Source: Flexithrix dorotheae DSM 6795 (GTDB taxonomy: Bacteria > Bacteroidota > Bacteroidia > Cytophagales > Flammeovirgaceae). From it: a stretch of DNA of 64,000 nucleotides. The translations under genes were made by a program, and so were the position numbers. The notes under the pieces were generated by a model. The model did not search any database. It saw only the letters and a program-made list of their open reading frames with translations, and had not been told where the DNA came from. Location: assembly GCF_000379765.1 (NCBI RefSeq), contig NZ_KB903430.1:716945-780944 (forward strand), read 5' to 3'. This document shows positions 54,211-61,168 of this stretch, one piece after another; the first letter of the stretch is position 1; each line of letters opens with the position of its first letter.

Positions 54211-54340
54211 AGAGTATGTTTCATTTTTATCTTTTTCCACTGCAAATGACCAGGAAGCACCAGCCCGATTTATGAATCTCAAACTGATCAATTTCAACCT
54301 GGTCCTACATTTGGGAAAAATAAAACTTAAAACAAGCTCT
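54211..54340. repeat. Imperfect palindromic element, copy B (130 bp)
   Basis: The ends AGAGTATGTTTCATTTTTAT and, read from the other side, AGAGCTTGTTTTAAGTTTTA resemble each other and the ends of the larger element at 55636-55798. Both elements also carry CTGCAAATG at nearly the same distance from an end. It fills the divergent gap between aguB and the phosphodiesterase gene. Confidence 0.55.
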
Positions 54341-54387
54341 GAATACGCAAGTTAAAACCAAACAAATTACTTCTAAAAAAATTCCGG

Positions 54388-54885
54388 ATGAAAATAGGAT
54401 TATTATCTGATACACACAGCTTTTTAGACCCAAGAATTTACGATTATTTCAAAGATTGTGATGAAATATGGCATGCAGGAGATATTGGCTCCATTGAATT
54501 ATTGGATGAATTGGAGAAGTTTAAACCTTTGAAGGCTGTTTATGGAAATATAGATGGAAAAGAAATCCGGACTGAAGCTCCGGAGGAGCAAATTTTCGAA
54601 TGCGCAGGTATGAAAATCTGGATGATTCATATTGGAGGATACCCACCAAAATATACCAGAATGATAAAGGAAAAACTAACCGAATATAAACCTGACATTT
54701 TCATTTGCGGTCATTCCCATATTTTAAAAATAATTTTTGATAAAGAAAGAAAAGTACTCCACATAAACCCGGGAGCAGCAGGTAACCATGGGTTTCATCA
54801 GATCAAAACCATGGTAAGATTTGAAATCAATCAGGGAAAGGTTGAAAACCTTGAAGTAATTGAATTGGGAAAAAGGGGGCGTTAA
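54388..54885 (+). CDS. YfcE-like metallophosphoesterase
   Basis: This 165-residue protein has the calcineurin-like phosphodiesterase motifs: LLSDTHSFLD at residues 5-14, WHAGDIGS near 30, YGNIDGKEIR near 53, and FICGHSHILKI near 108. Length matches YfcE/MJ0936-type phosphodiesterases that cleave small phosphodiesters in the cytoplasm. Substrate is not known. It is divergent from aguB, with palindromic copy B in between. Confidence 0.92.
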   Translation: MKIGLLSDTHSFLDPRIYDYFKDCDEIWHAGDIGSIELLDELEKFKPLKAVYGNIDGKEIRTEAPEEQIFECAGMKIWMIHIGGYPPKYTRMIKEKLTEYKPDIFICGHSHILKIIFDKERKVLHINPGAAGNHGFHQIKTMVRFEINQGKVENLEVIELGKRGR

Positions 54886-54893
54886 ATTGAAGA

Positions 54894-54938
54894 TAAAAAA
54901 ATCGCAGGCAAACTTTGGTTAAGGTAATTGCCTGCGAT
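54894..54938 (-). terminator. Terminator for the Lys/Ala/Glu-rich gene
   Basis: ATCGCAGGCAA at 54901-54911 pairs perfectly with TTGCCTGCGAT at 54928-54938. On the minus strand the stem is followed by a T run (A run at 54894-54900 on plus). It also lies 16 bases past the phosphodiesterase stop. Confidence 0.8.
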
Positions 54939-54963
54939 AAAATCTATTAAGCTTTTGTGCTTT

Positions 54964-55269
54964 TTATTCTTCTGATTTCTCTTCTTTTTTAGCTGCTTTT
55001 GGAGCCTCTTTTTCAGCTTTTTCTTCAGCTGCAGGAGCCTCTTCCACCTTTGCTGCTGCCTTAGGAGCTGCTTCTTTCTCTTCTTTTTTTGCCGCTGCTT
55101 TTTTCTTCGGAGCTTCTTCTTTTGCAGTTGTTGCAAAAGATTTCTTCAACTCCTCAATATCTATATTTTTAATCACAGGCTTGGCATTCAACCTTTTTAT
55201 TCTGATCGATTTATTCTGACCTCTAAAAACGTTTTTTCTCGATTTCCTTTTTAATTTATGCGATGCCAT
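54964..55269 (-). CDS. Basic N-terminus plus Lys/Ala/Glu-rich tail protein
   Basis: This 101-residue protein starts with a very basic, apparently conserved segment (MASHKLKRKSRKNVFRGQNK, residues 1-20) and continues with SIRIKRLNAKPVIKNIDIEELKKSF. From about residue 50 it is low-complexity Lys-Ala-Glu-Pro. The first part looks like a ribosome- or RNA-binding peptide; the tail is like Ala/Lys/Glu-rich disordered tails of nucleoid proteins. Codon pattern and a good -7 promoter element favour a real, well-expressed gene. Function is unknown. Confidence 0.75.
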   Translation of the reverse strand: MASHKLKRKSRKNVFRGQNKSIRIKRLNAKPVIKNIDIEELKKSFATTAKEEAPKKKAAAKKEEKEAAPKAAAKVEEAPAAEEKAEKEAPKAAKKEEKSEE

Positions 55270-55299
55270 AATCTCTTTGCTTTTCGATTTTTAAAGGCG

Positions 55300-55307
55300 C
55301 AAATTTA
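55300..55307 (-). promoter_or_regulatory. -7 promoter element for the Lys/Ala/Glu-rich gene
   Basis: On the minus strand it reads TAAATTTG followed by CGCC, the classical Bacteroidota TAnnTTTG pattern, 31 bases before the ATG. A TTTA lies about 20 bases further up as a possible -33 box. Confidence 0.5.
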
Positions 55308-55635
55308 GTTTTTTATTCCTGATAAAGGAAGCCTTTCCCGATTTTATTTTATTAAATTTTAGATAAAAAGCTGGTTTTCCCACTGTTATTATTTCAAAAA
55401 ATAATTATTTCAGTATCCCTTTGAAAAAATAAGCCTTTTAGGATTTTCTTGCTATTTTTGCCTGACCCCAATTTTTTAGGGAGATTTATCACATTTTAGT
55501 AGATCATTTGGCGGCTAAAGTATTTTTTGAAAATCGTTTTACATTCTGCCAAATATAATTTTATTTATTTATCCTAACAGTGTTTTTTATTTATTGAAAG
55601 CAGATTTTCGGGGATTTTCACCCATAACTTTGCTT

Positions 55636-55798
55636 AGAGCTTGTTTAAAATTTAATTTTTCAAGCGAAAATATTCAGTTTAGGATTTTCGTGAAACAAGA
55701 AAATTATTCAATAGCAGCGCTATTTTAAAATTTTATTTTGAATCGAGGTTCCTAAAATGGGCATTTGCAGCGAAATACGTAAAACTTAGACATGCTCT
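55636..55798. repeat. 163-bp near-symmetrical palindromic element, copy A
   Basis: Both ends start AGAGC-x-TGT when read inward. The centre, AATAGC-AGC-GCTATT at 55710-55724, lies exactly at the midpoint 55717. Counting by hand without gaps, 51 of the first 80 positions of the two arms agree. It should fold into one long hairpin and looks like a MITE or REP-type element. A diverged relative is at 54211-54340. Confidence 0.7.
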
Positions 55799-55838
55799 TT
55801 TTTATCAATTACAGGACAAACTAACCCTACCATAATTT

Positions 55839-56876
55839 ATGAGTGATCTGATATACCACAATATTGACAGTCAAAGGTTCGGACTGGTAATTTATAGAGC
55901 GGAAAGTGCCGAGGAATTAAATACTCAAAACCTTTTAACTCAAATTCTGGATAATAATATTGATACGGCAATCATTAGGATTCCTACAATTCACCTTTCC
56001 CAGCTATACAAGTTACAAAGAACTGCCATGCCTTTTATCGTGGCAGACACACTGGCCTATTATACCAAAAACATAAAAGATTTAGGGAGAAAAGAATTAA
56101 AAAATAAAGATCTGGAATTTAAAAAAGCTGGAGTGGAAGACCATCATGACCTAAATGCCATCGTCAAAGAAACATTTGGGAATTATGTGAACCATTACCG
56201 AATGAATCCTTTCTTCGATAATCAGCATGTAACCGATGGGTACCTGGACTGGATGAGGAGTTATGCCGAGAATGATCCCAACAGAATTTGCTGGTTAATA
56301 AAAAGAGATGGAAAAACTATTGGATTTTCTACCTTCAATTTCCAGACAGAAGGTATTGCAAAAGGCATATTATACGGAGTATCCCCTTCAGAAAGAGGAA
56401 ATGGTATTTTTAAAGATATCATGACATTCGCTCAGAATTACGCCTTGGAAGAAAGAGAGGAAATTGAGCAAATGGAAACCATTACCCAGATCGAGAATGT
56501 AGCGGTACAAAAAGTTTGGGTTTCCGATGGATTTGTTTTGGATCATACTTCAAACACAATTCACATCGATGCCATGCTTACCAAATCGGTTTTTGATACT
56601 TTCACCATACCGTTAACCATCCAGGGGCATGATTCCGATACGCCAAAAGTATCAAACAGGCATATATTAAAGCAGATTAACTGGCAATTTGATTTTAAGC
56701 AAAATATGGTGACCCAAAACCACAAGTTTGTAAATATCGAGCCACTGCATGTAGATGTGGAATATCAATTACATTTCTCTTTCCCAACAGGAAGTAAGGG
56801 ATTATTAAGGGTTACGGATGAAGAAGACAAAACCTATGTACTGGTTTATTTTGACCTCAAACACTTCCTTGCCTGA
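55839..56876 (+). CDS. GNAT acetyltransferase with extra C-terminal domain
   Basis: This 345-residue protein resembles WecD/RffC-type GNAT acetyltransferases over residues 1-235, including the acetyl-CoA loop GVSPSERGNGIFKDIM. A C-terminal domain of about 110 residues follows (TIPLTIQGHDSDTPKVSNRHILKQINWQFDFKQN...). That part is beta-rich and could be a hot-dog or binding fold, but I cannot identify it. The substrate may be a nucleotide sugar. It begins 40 bp after palindromic element A and ends before a strong terminator. Confidence 0.75.
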   Translation: MSDLIYHNIDSQRFGLVIYRAESAEELNTQNLLTQILDNNIDTAIIRIPTIHLSQLYKLQRTAMPFIVADTLAYYTKNIKDLGRKELKNKDLEFKKAGVEDHHDLNAIVKETFGNYVNHYRMNPFFDNQHVTDGYLDWMRSYAENDPNRICWLIKRDGKTIGFSTFNFQTEGIAKGILYGVSPSERGNGIFKDIMTFAQNYALEEREEIEQMETITQIENVAVQKVWVSDGFVLDHTSNTIHIDAMLTKSVFDTFTIPLTIQGHDSDTPKVSNRHILKQINWQFDFKQNMVTQNHKFVNIEPLHVDVEYQLHFSFPTGSKGLLRVTDEEDKTYVLVYFDLKHFLA

Positions 56877-56896
56877 TCAAAAAATAAAATAATACC

Positions 56897-56938
56897 AAAA
56901 GGCTTTTATCATCAGTTTGGTAAAAGCCTTTTTTCTTT
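56897..56938 (+). terminator. Terminator after the GNAT fusion gene
   Basis: AAAAGGCTTTTA at 56897-56908 pairs with TAAAAGCCTTTT at 56921-56932, then a T run. It is convergent with the threonine dehydratase-like gene and may work both ways. Confidence 0.85.
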
Positions 56939-57888
56939 CAGAAAGGGAGCTTGCCCAAATCAACATTTCCTCCGGAAAGAATTATTCCTGCTTTTTGCCC
57001 CTGAAAATTTTCTTTTATTTTAATAAGTGAGGCAAAAGGAACCGCACTGGAAGGTTCTATAATAATTTTCATCCTTTCCCAGATTATTCTCATTGCAGCC
57101 ACAATTTCCTCATCTGAAACGGTAATAATGTCCTCAACAAATTTTTGGATAATAGGGAAATTCTTTTCCCCAACAGAAGTCAGGAGGCCATCTGCAATGG
57201 TATTGGGTTTATCTGAAGGAATTAAACTTCCGGCTTTAAAAGATTGATAAGCGTCATCCGCACCTTTTGGCTCTCCGGCAATTACTTTAGTCTGCGGGGA
57301 AAAATAATGCGCTGATAAAGCTGTTCCCGCCAATAATCCTCCACCTCCCACCGGAGCCATAATAATGTGAAGCACATCTGTTTGTTCAATTAATTCTTTG
57401 GCTGCAGTAGCTTGCCCGGAGATAATTTCATAATCATTGTAAGGATGGATAAATCTGGCTCCCGTATCTTCCACCACTTTCTTTAGTCCCTCTTCTCTTG
57501 CCTGCAAATTGGGTTCACACATCACCACTTTTGCCCCATAACCTTTCACTGCATTTACCTTTACTTTTGGTGCAGTTTTGGGCATTACAATATAGGCTGG
57601 GATGTGGTTTACTTTGGCGGAATAGGCAATGGCCTGCGCATGATTACCGGAAGAATGTGTAGCAATTCCATACTTTTTTTCTTCCTCAGATAATTTTAAA
57701 ACGGCATTAGTTGCTCCCCGAATTTTAAATGCACCAATTTTCTGAAAATTTTCACATTTAAAAAAAACTTCCAGGCCAAGCATTTCATTGATAGCCGAGG
57801 ACTTTAAAACTGGTGTACAGTGAATAAAGGGGGAAATTTGCTGATGAGCATTATTGATATCCTCTCTGGAGGGGAAATTATTTTCCAT
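56938..57888 (-). CDS. PLP-dependent threonine/serine dehydratase-like enzyme
   Basis: This 316-residue protein is a fold-type II PLP enzyme. The Schiff-base lysine is K55 in IGAFKIRGATNAV, SSGNHAQA binds substrate and GGGGLLAGTALSA binds the PLP phosphate. Length without a C-terminal ACT-like regulatory domain fits catabolic threonine dehydratase (TdcB) or serine racemase rather than biosynthetic IlvA. It would deaminate threonine to 2-oxobutanoate or serine to pyruvate, or racemise serine. It is a single gene. Confidence 0.93.
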   Translation of the reverse strand: MENNFPSREDINNAHQQISPFIHCTPVLKSSAINEMLGLEVFFKCENFQKIGAFKIRGATNAVLKLSEEEKKYGIATHSSGNHAQAIAYSAKVNHIPAYIVMPKTAPKVKVNAVKGYGAKVVMCEPNLQAREEGLKKVVEDTGARFIHPYNDYEIISGQATAAKELIEQTDVLHIIMAPVGGGGLLAGTALSAHYFSPQTKVIAGEPKGADDAYQSFKAGSLIPSDKPNTIADGLLTSVGEKNFPIIQKFVEDIITVSDEEIVAAMRIIWERMKIIIEPSSAVPFASLIKIKENFQGQKAGIILSGGNVDLGKLPF

Positions 57889-58044
57889 GATTTTTTCTGA
57901 TTATAATATCTAGCGGTGATCCTAAAATTCGGATACAGAAAATAAATATAAGACTCAGCAGGGTCTTTCCAATGAGAATACACTGAAAAGGAATTGGGCA
58001 TTTTGGATATCCTCCCTTTTTCAATTTATGGGCAGGGAAAACGA

Positions 58045-59955
58045 CTATTCAATTTTAATCTTCTTTACCAGCTTTGCTCCTTTATTTACCATATTTAAAA
58101 GATACAATCCCTGTGGAAGTTGATAAACATCCAGCGTTTTCTGCTCATTTGGCCTGAATGTTTTAGTCAATATGACTCTTCCTGTAATATCCAAAAGTTG
58201 AATTTGGGAAACTTCACCATCAATATTTAAAATATCCTTTACCGGATTAGGATAAACCATTACTTTCTGCAATGCCAATAATTCCTCCTCCACACCCAAT
58301 AAGGTAGGATCTATTACTATCGGCCGAATCATTACACTTCCGGAGATACCCATATTTTGTTGCCATTCAGCAAAAACATTGAAGTAAGTCCTGTGATTGG
58401 AATTAGTGGTTTTATCCCAACCAATTAATAATGGCACCTCACTCAATTGTTCTACTCCAATGTAAAATTTCCCATTTACCATTTGGGGCCCACCGGGAAT
58501 TTTAAATACCGTAAATTTATTGAGGGTATCTTGATAAGTTACCGCTGTGGAAAACTGGGTCAGAATTACATCATTTTCCGGATTTTCAAAATCCAGACTT
58601 TCCCAAAGGGTAATACCGAATGTTCGTCCCTGGAGACTTTCACCAATTTGTGGAAAATAAACTGCCACCGAATCGATAAAGGCTTCCTGAGTAGTTTCGA
58701 ACTCAACCGCCAATAATCCATACCTCTGGAAAATGCCCACTGCGTATTCCCCTACCCCATCATCATAGGCAAAATAATTACTCAGCACTGTTTTCCCGGA
58801 AATGGTATCATTATAATGTGTAGGAATTTTGAAGCCTGGCGGAACTGAAGCGATATCATCAAAATAGAAAAACTCTGCGGAAAGGGAATCAATCTGAAAG
58901 GAAAATTCCAGTTCCTGAAAACTGGTATCCGTCACAAAATCAAGTGTATTATTAACGGCATATAAATCCATTCCCAGTTCATTTTTATCCATTACAAATG
59001 TAGTATCACCGGGTTTAGAAGAAAAAATGCCATCTCCAATTGTACTTAATTTATCGAGTACCATTCCGGTTTTCCCATCTTTTATTAAAAAGGTTGGGGT
59101 AATAATATGCAGGTTGGAACTCAGGTTATTGATTTTCCCAAAAATGGTATCCGCCACCACCAGCTGCGGATTGGCCAGAAACTGCTTCTTGGGCATGGCC
59201 GTCAGTTCTTTTAACAGGGAAGTAGGCTGTCGACTCATAGCCACATCATTTTCAATGGCTCTGTCATTTCTGAAAAGGTTAATATAATCCAGGTTCCAGG
59301 TATCAAAAGCACCATATAACTTTCCATAATTCTGAAACCTAAACTGAAAATCTTTATGATAGAATGCAGGATCTTCGATGGTATAACTGGCAAAGGAAAA
59401 GGGCTTCAGGTCCAAAACAGAATCCCCTACCACCGACCAAACTGTTACCCAGCGACTGGCAGTATCCTTCAGCTGTAATTTCAGGGAATCATCAGGGGAA
59501 GGTCCCTCTCCCAAACCTTCTTCCTGCCAGAAAAAAGATATATCCACACTTCCGGGAGTTTCCGCTTCCAGGTTAAAAAATTGAGAAGTCAATTCATCCG
59601 CTATTCCCTCAGCAAAAGCATTTTGATCTTCATATCTTTCACCCAGAGCATTAGCACCATCAAAAGTGGCCATATTTACTGTTGGGGGATCATGATCAAA
59701 ACCACTGCTTATAAAAGGTGTAGTATCATCAATCAGCCATAAATCAGCATCAGGACTTCCATTGGTCACACTGGCAAAATCATCAAAAAAAGGCAACTCC
59801 AGATATACTGTATCTGCATTAGCTTTTTTCCGAACTTTTTGTGATGTGTTTTGGTGAGGCAATGGCACCAGCCTGAGTTGGGCAATACTTTCCTGAACAA
59901 TGGAAAAACAAAGAATAAAAAAAAGATATAAAACCTGTTTGTTTTTTCTGATCAC
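58045..59955 (-). CDS. Secreted protein with type IX sorting domain
   Basis: This 636-residue protein has a signal peptide (IRKNKQVLYLFFILCFSIVQESIAQ) and a typical type IX type A sorting domain in its last 75 residues (VYPNPVKDILNID...QLLDITGRVI...LPQGLYLLNMV...). The body is beta-rich and acidic, without an enzyme motif that I can recognise. It should cross the outer membrane by the PorV/PorU system, whose genes lie in this same window. The start codon is GTG at 59955; no other start keeps the signal peptide. Its upstream region shares blocks with that of porU. Confidence 0.88.
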   Translation of the reverse strand: MIRKNKQVLYLFFILCFSIVQESIAQLRLVPLPHQNTSQKVRKKANADTVYLELPFFDDFASVTNGSPDADLWLIDDTTPFISSGFDHDPPTVNMATFDGANALGERYEDQNAFAEGIADELTSQFFNLEAETPGSVDISFFWQEEGLGEGPSPDDSLKLQLKDTASRWVTVWSVVGDSVLDLKPFSFASYTIEDPAFYHKDFQFRFQNYGKLYGAFDTWNLDYINLFRNDRAIENDVAMSRQPTSLLKELTAMPKKQFLANPQLVVADTIFGKINNLSSNLHIITPTFLIKDGKTGMVLDKLSTIGDGIFSSKPGDTTFVMDKNELGMDLYAVNNTLDFVTDTSFQELEFSFQIDSLSAEFFYFDDIASVPPGFKIPTHYNDTISGKTVLSNYFAYDDGVGEYAVGIFQRYGLLAVEFETTQEAFIDSVAVYFPQIGESLQGRTFGITLWESLDFENPENDVILTQFSTAVTYQDTLNKFTVFKIPGGPQMVNGKFYIGVEQLSEVPLLIGWDKTTNSNHRTYFNVFAEWQQNMGISGSVMIRPIVIDPTLLGVEEELLALQKVMVYPNPVKDILNIDGEVSQIQLLDITGRVILTKTFRPNEQKTLDVYQLPQGLYLLNMVNKGAKLVKKIKIE

Positions 59956-60265
59956 AAGAATGTTGAATTAAGCACCCGTGCTATTTAAGCATTTCAGCAA
60001 ATAAATACACGGTTAATTTTGAATTACTAAGTACCTGAGTTCCATTCCAGAAGCTCCACTTCGGAAACTCCACTCTCTTGATAACAAATTAAAAGGTTGC
60101 TATTGCTTCCCAACCCTTTATTTAAAAAATCCTAATGAAGTGATTTAATATATTAGACAGTTGAAATACCCCTTTCGCTAAAACTAATGTTTTTAATTTT
60201 CAGCAATTACCAAATGAATCTGTTATAGCTGCTACACAAATAATTCAGTCCATAAGGAAAATTCA
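59956..60265. other. 310-bp intergenic region upstream of the T9SS cargo gene
   Basis: It contains the block shared with the porU upstream region (60029-60110), with three imperfect 14-bp tandem units of the form GAGTGGAGTTTCCG on the minus strand. No small gene or terminator with a clear stem is visible. Confidence 0.55.
60029..60110 (-). repeat. Upstream block shared with porU
   Basis: On the minus strand it reads AATAGCAACCTTTTAATTTG, then three imperfect 14-bp units (GAGTGGAGTTTCCG, AAGTGGAGCTTCTG, GAATGGAACTCAGG), then GTACTT. The first and last parts match the porU upstream block in 19 of 20 and 17 of 19 positions. Confidence 0.6.
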
Positions 60266-61111
60266 CTATTTATCTTCTTTTCCTTCCTCCAGGGTACCCT
60301 CCTCTGCTTCTTCTCCAATTACATTTTCTGGGTAATATCCAGACACCCACAAGTCCATTAAGGCTCCTTTTTTAATCACGGTTCCCCTCTCCGGCTCAGG
60401 GCTCTGCCTGATAATTTGCCCTATTTCTACACCAACTGTATCAATATACTCAATCTGACCTACCTTCAGACCAATTCCTAAAAGGAATAATTCCACCTCG
60501 TCCAGGGGCATTCCCACTACTTCAGGAATACTCAATTCATCTCTTCCCAACCCATTACCAGCATAAATTTTAATTTTTGTACCCTGTTCCACCATATAAC
60601 CTTCCTGTAATTCCTTCTTGGAGAGAATTTCTCCATTTACTTCCACTTTCAATACAGTGTTTACATATTTATCCGGGATGTATTCAATTTTACCTAATTC
60701 CAGATCGGCACTTTTTAAAATTCGTGCAGCACTTTTCACAGTTCCGTCAATTATATCAGGAATTTTGGTTTTTGGAGCATTCACTTTATTGACTGTGAGG
60801 TAAATTTTCCGGTTTATTTTCACCTTTTCATTGGGGGCAGGATGTTGCGCCAAAACAGTGAGTGGAGGAAACTCAGAGGAATAAGTGGAATCGGCAATAA
60901 AGTAGCCCAAATCCTTCCCGGAAAGATCTTCCATCGCCTTTTCTACCGGATTTCCTGTAACATCAGGAACCGTAATTGACTGTCCGCTATTGGTGGCTTT
61001 TGGCAAATACCAATAAAAGAAACCACCCACAATACCTGCTGTTAATATCAGGATAATCAGGATATTAAGCAACAATCCCAATTTTGTGTTTTTACCTAAA
61101 ATACCTATCAT
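60266..61111 (-). CDS. PASTA-domain single-span membrane protein
   Basis: This 281-residue protein has a short cytoplasmic start, one membrane helix (about residues 13-36) and three extracytoplasmic PASTA domains. The first begins ITVPDVTGNPVEKAMEDL (about 45), the second TKIPDIIDGTVKSAARIL (about 114) and the third LSIPEVVGMPLDEVELFL (about 193). PASTA domains bind muropeptides or beta-lactams in PknB and PBPs, but no kinase or transpeptidase domain is fused here. It lies 57 bp downstream of the D-Ala-D-Ala ligase fusion on the same strand, so a cell-wall sensing or scaffold role is likely. Confidence 0.9.
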   Translation of the reverse strand: MIGILGKNTKLGLLLNILIILILTAGIVGGFFYWYLPKATNSGQSITVPDVTGNPVEKAMEDLSGKDLGYFIADSTYSSEFPPLTVLAQHPAPNEKVKINRKIYLTVNKVNAPKTKIPDIIDGTVKSAARILKSADLELGKIEYIPDKYVNTVLKVEVNGEILSKKELQEGYMVEQGTKIKIYAGNGLGRDELSIPEVVGMPLDEVELFLLGIGLKVGQIEYIDTVGVEIGQIIRQSPEPERGTVIKKGALMDLWVSGYYPENVIGEEAEEGTLEEGKEDK

Positions 61112-61168
61112 AACTATTGAAAATCAGGCAAAATGCCATTATTCTAAATCAAATCATTTACTGTAGCA

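Larger units (their letters stand above)
55270..55838. other. 569-bp intergenic region between divergent genes
   Basis: It contains the promoter element of the Lys/Ala/Glu-rich gene (55300-55307), about 330 bp of AT-rich sequence without clear features, and palindromic element A at 55636-55798. No open frame longer than background is seen. Confidence 0.6.

Noticed and set aside
54882-55136. Lys/Gln-rich frame on the minus strand
   Set aside because: It is another reading frame of the low-complexity Lys/Ala/Glu codons in the real gene at 54964-55269.
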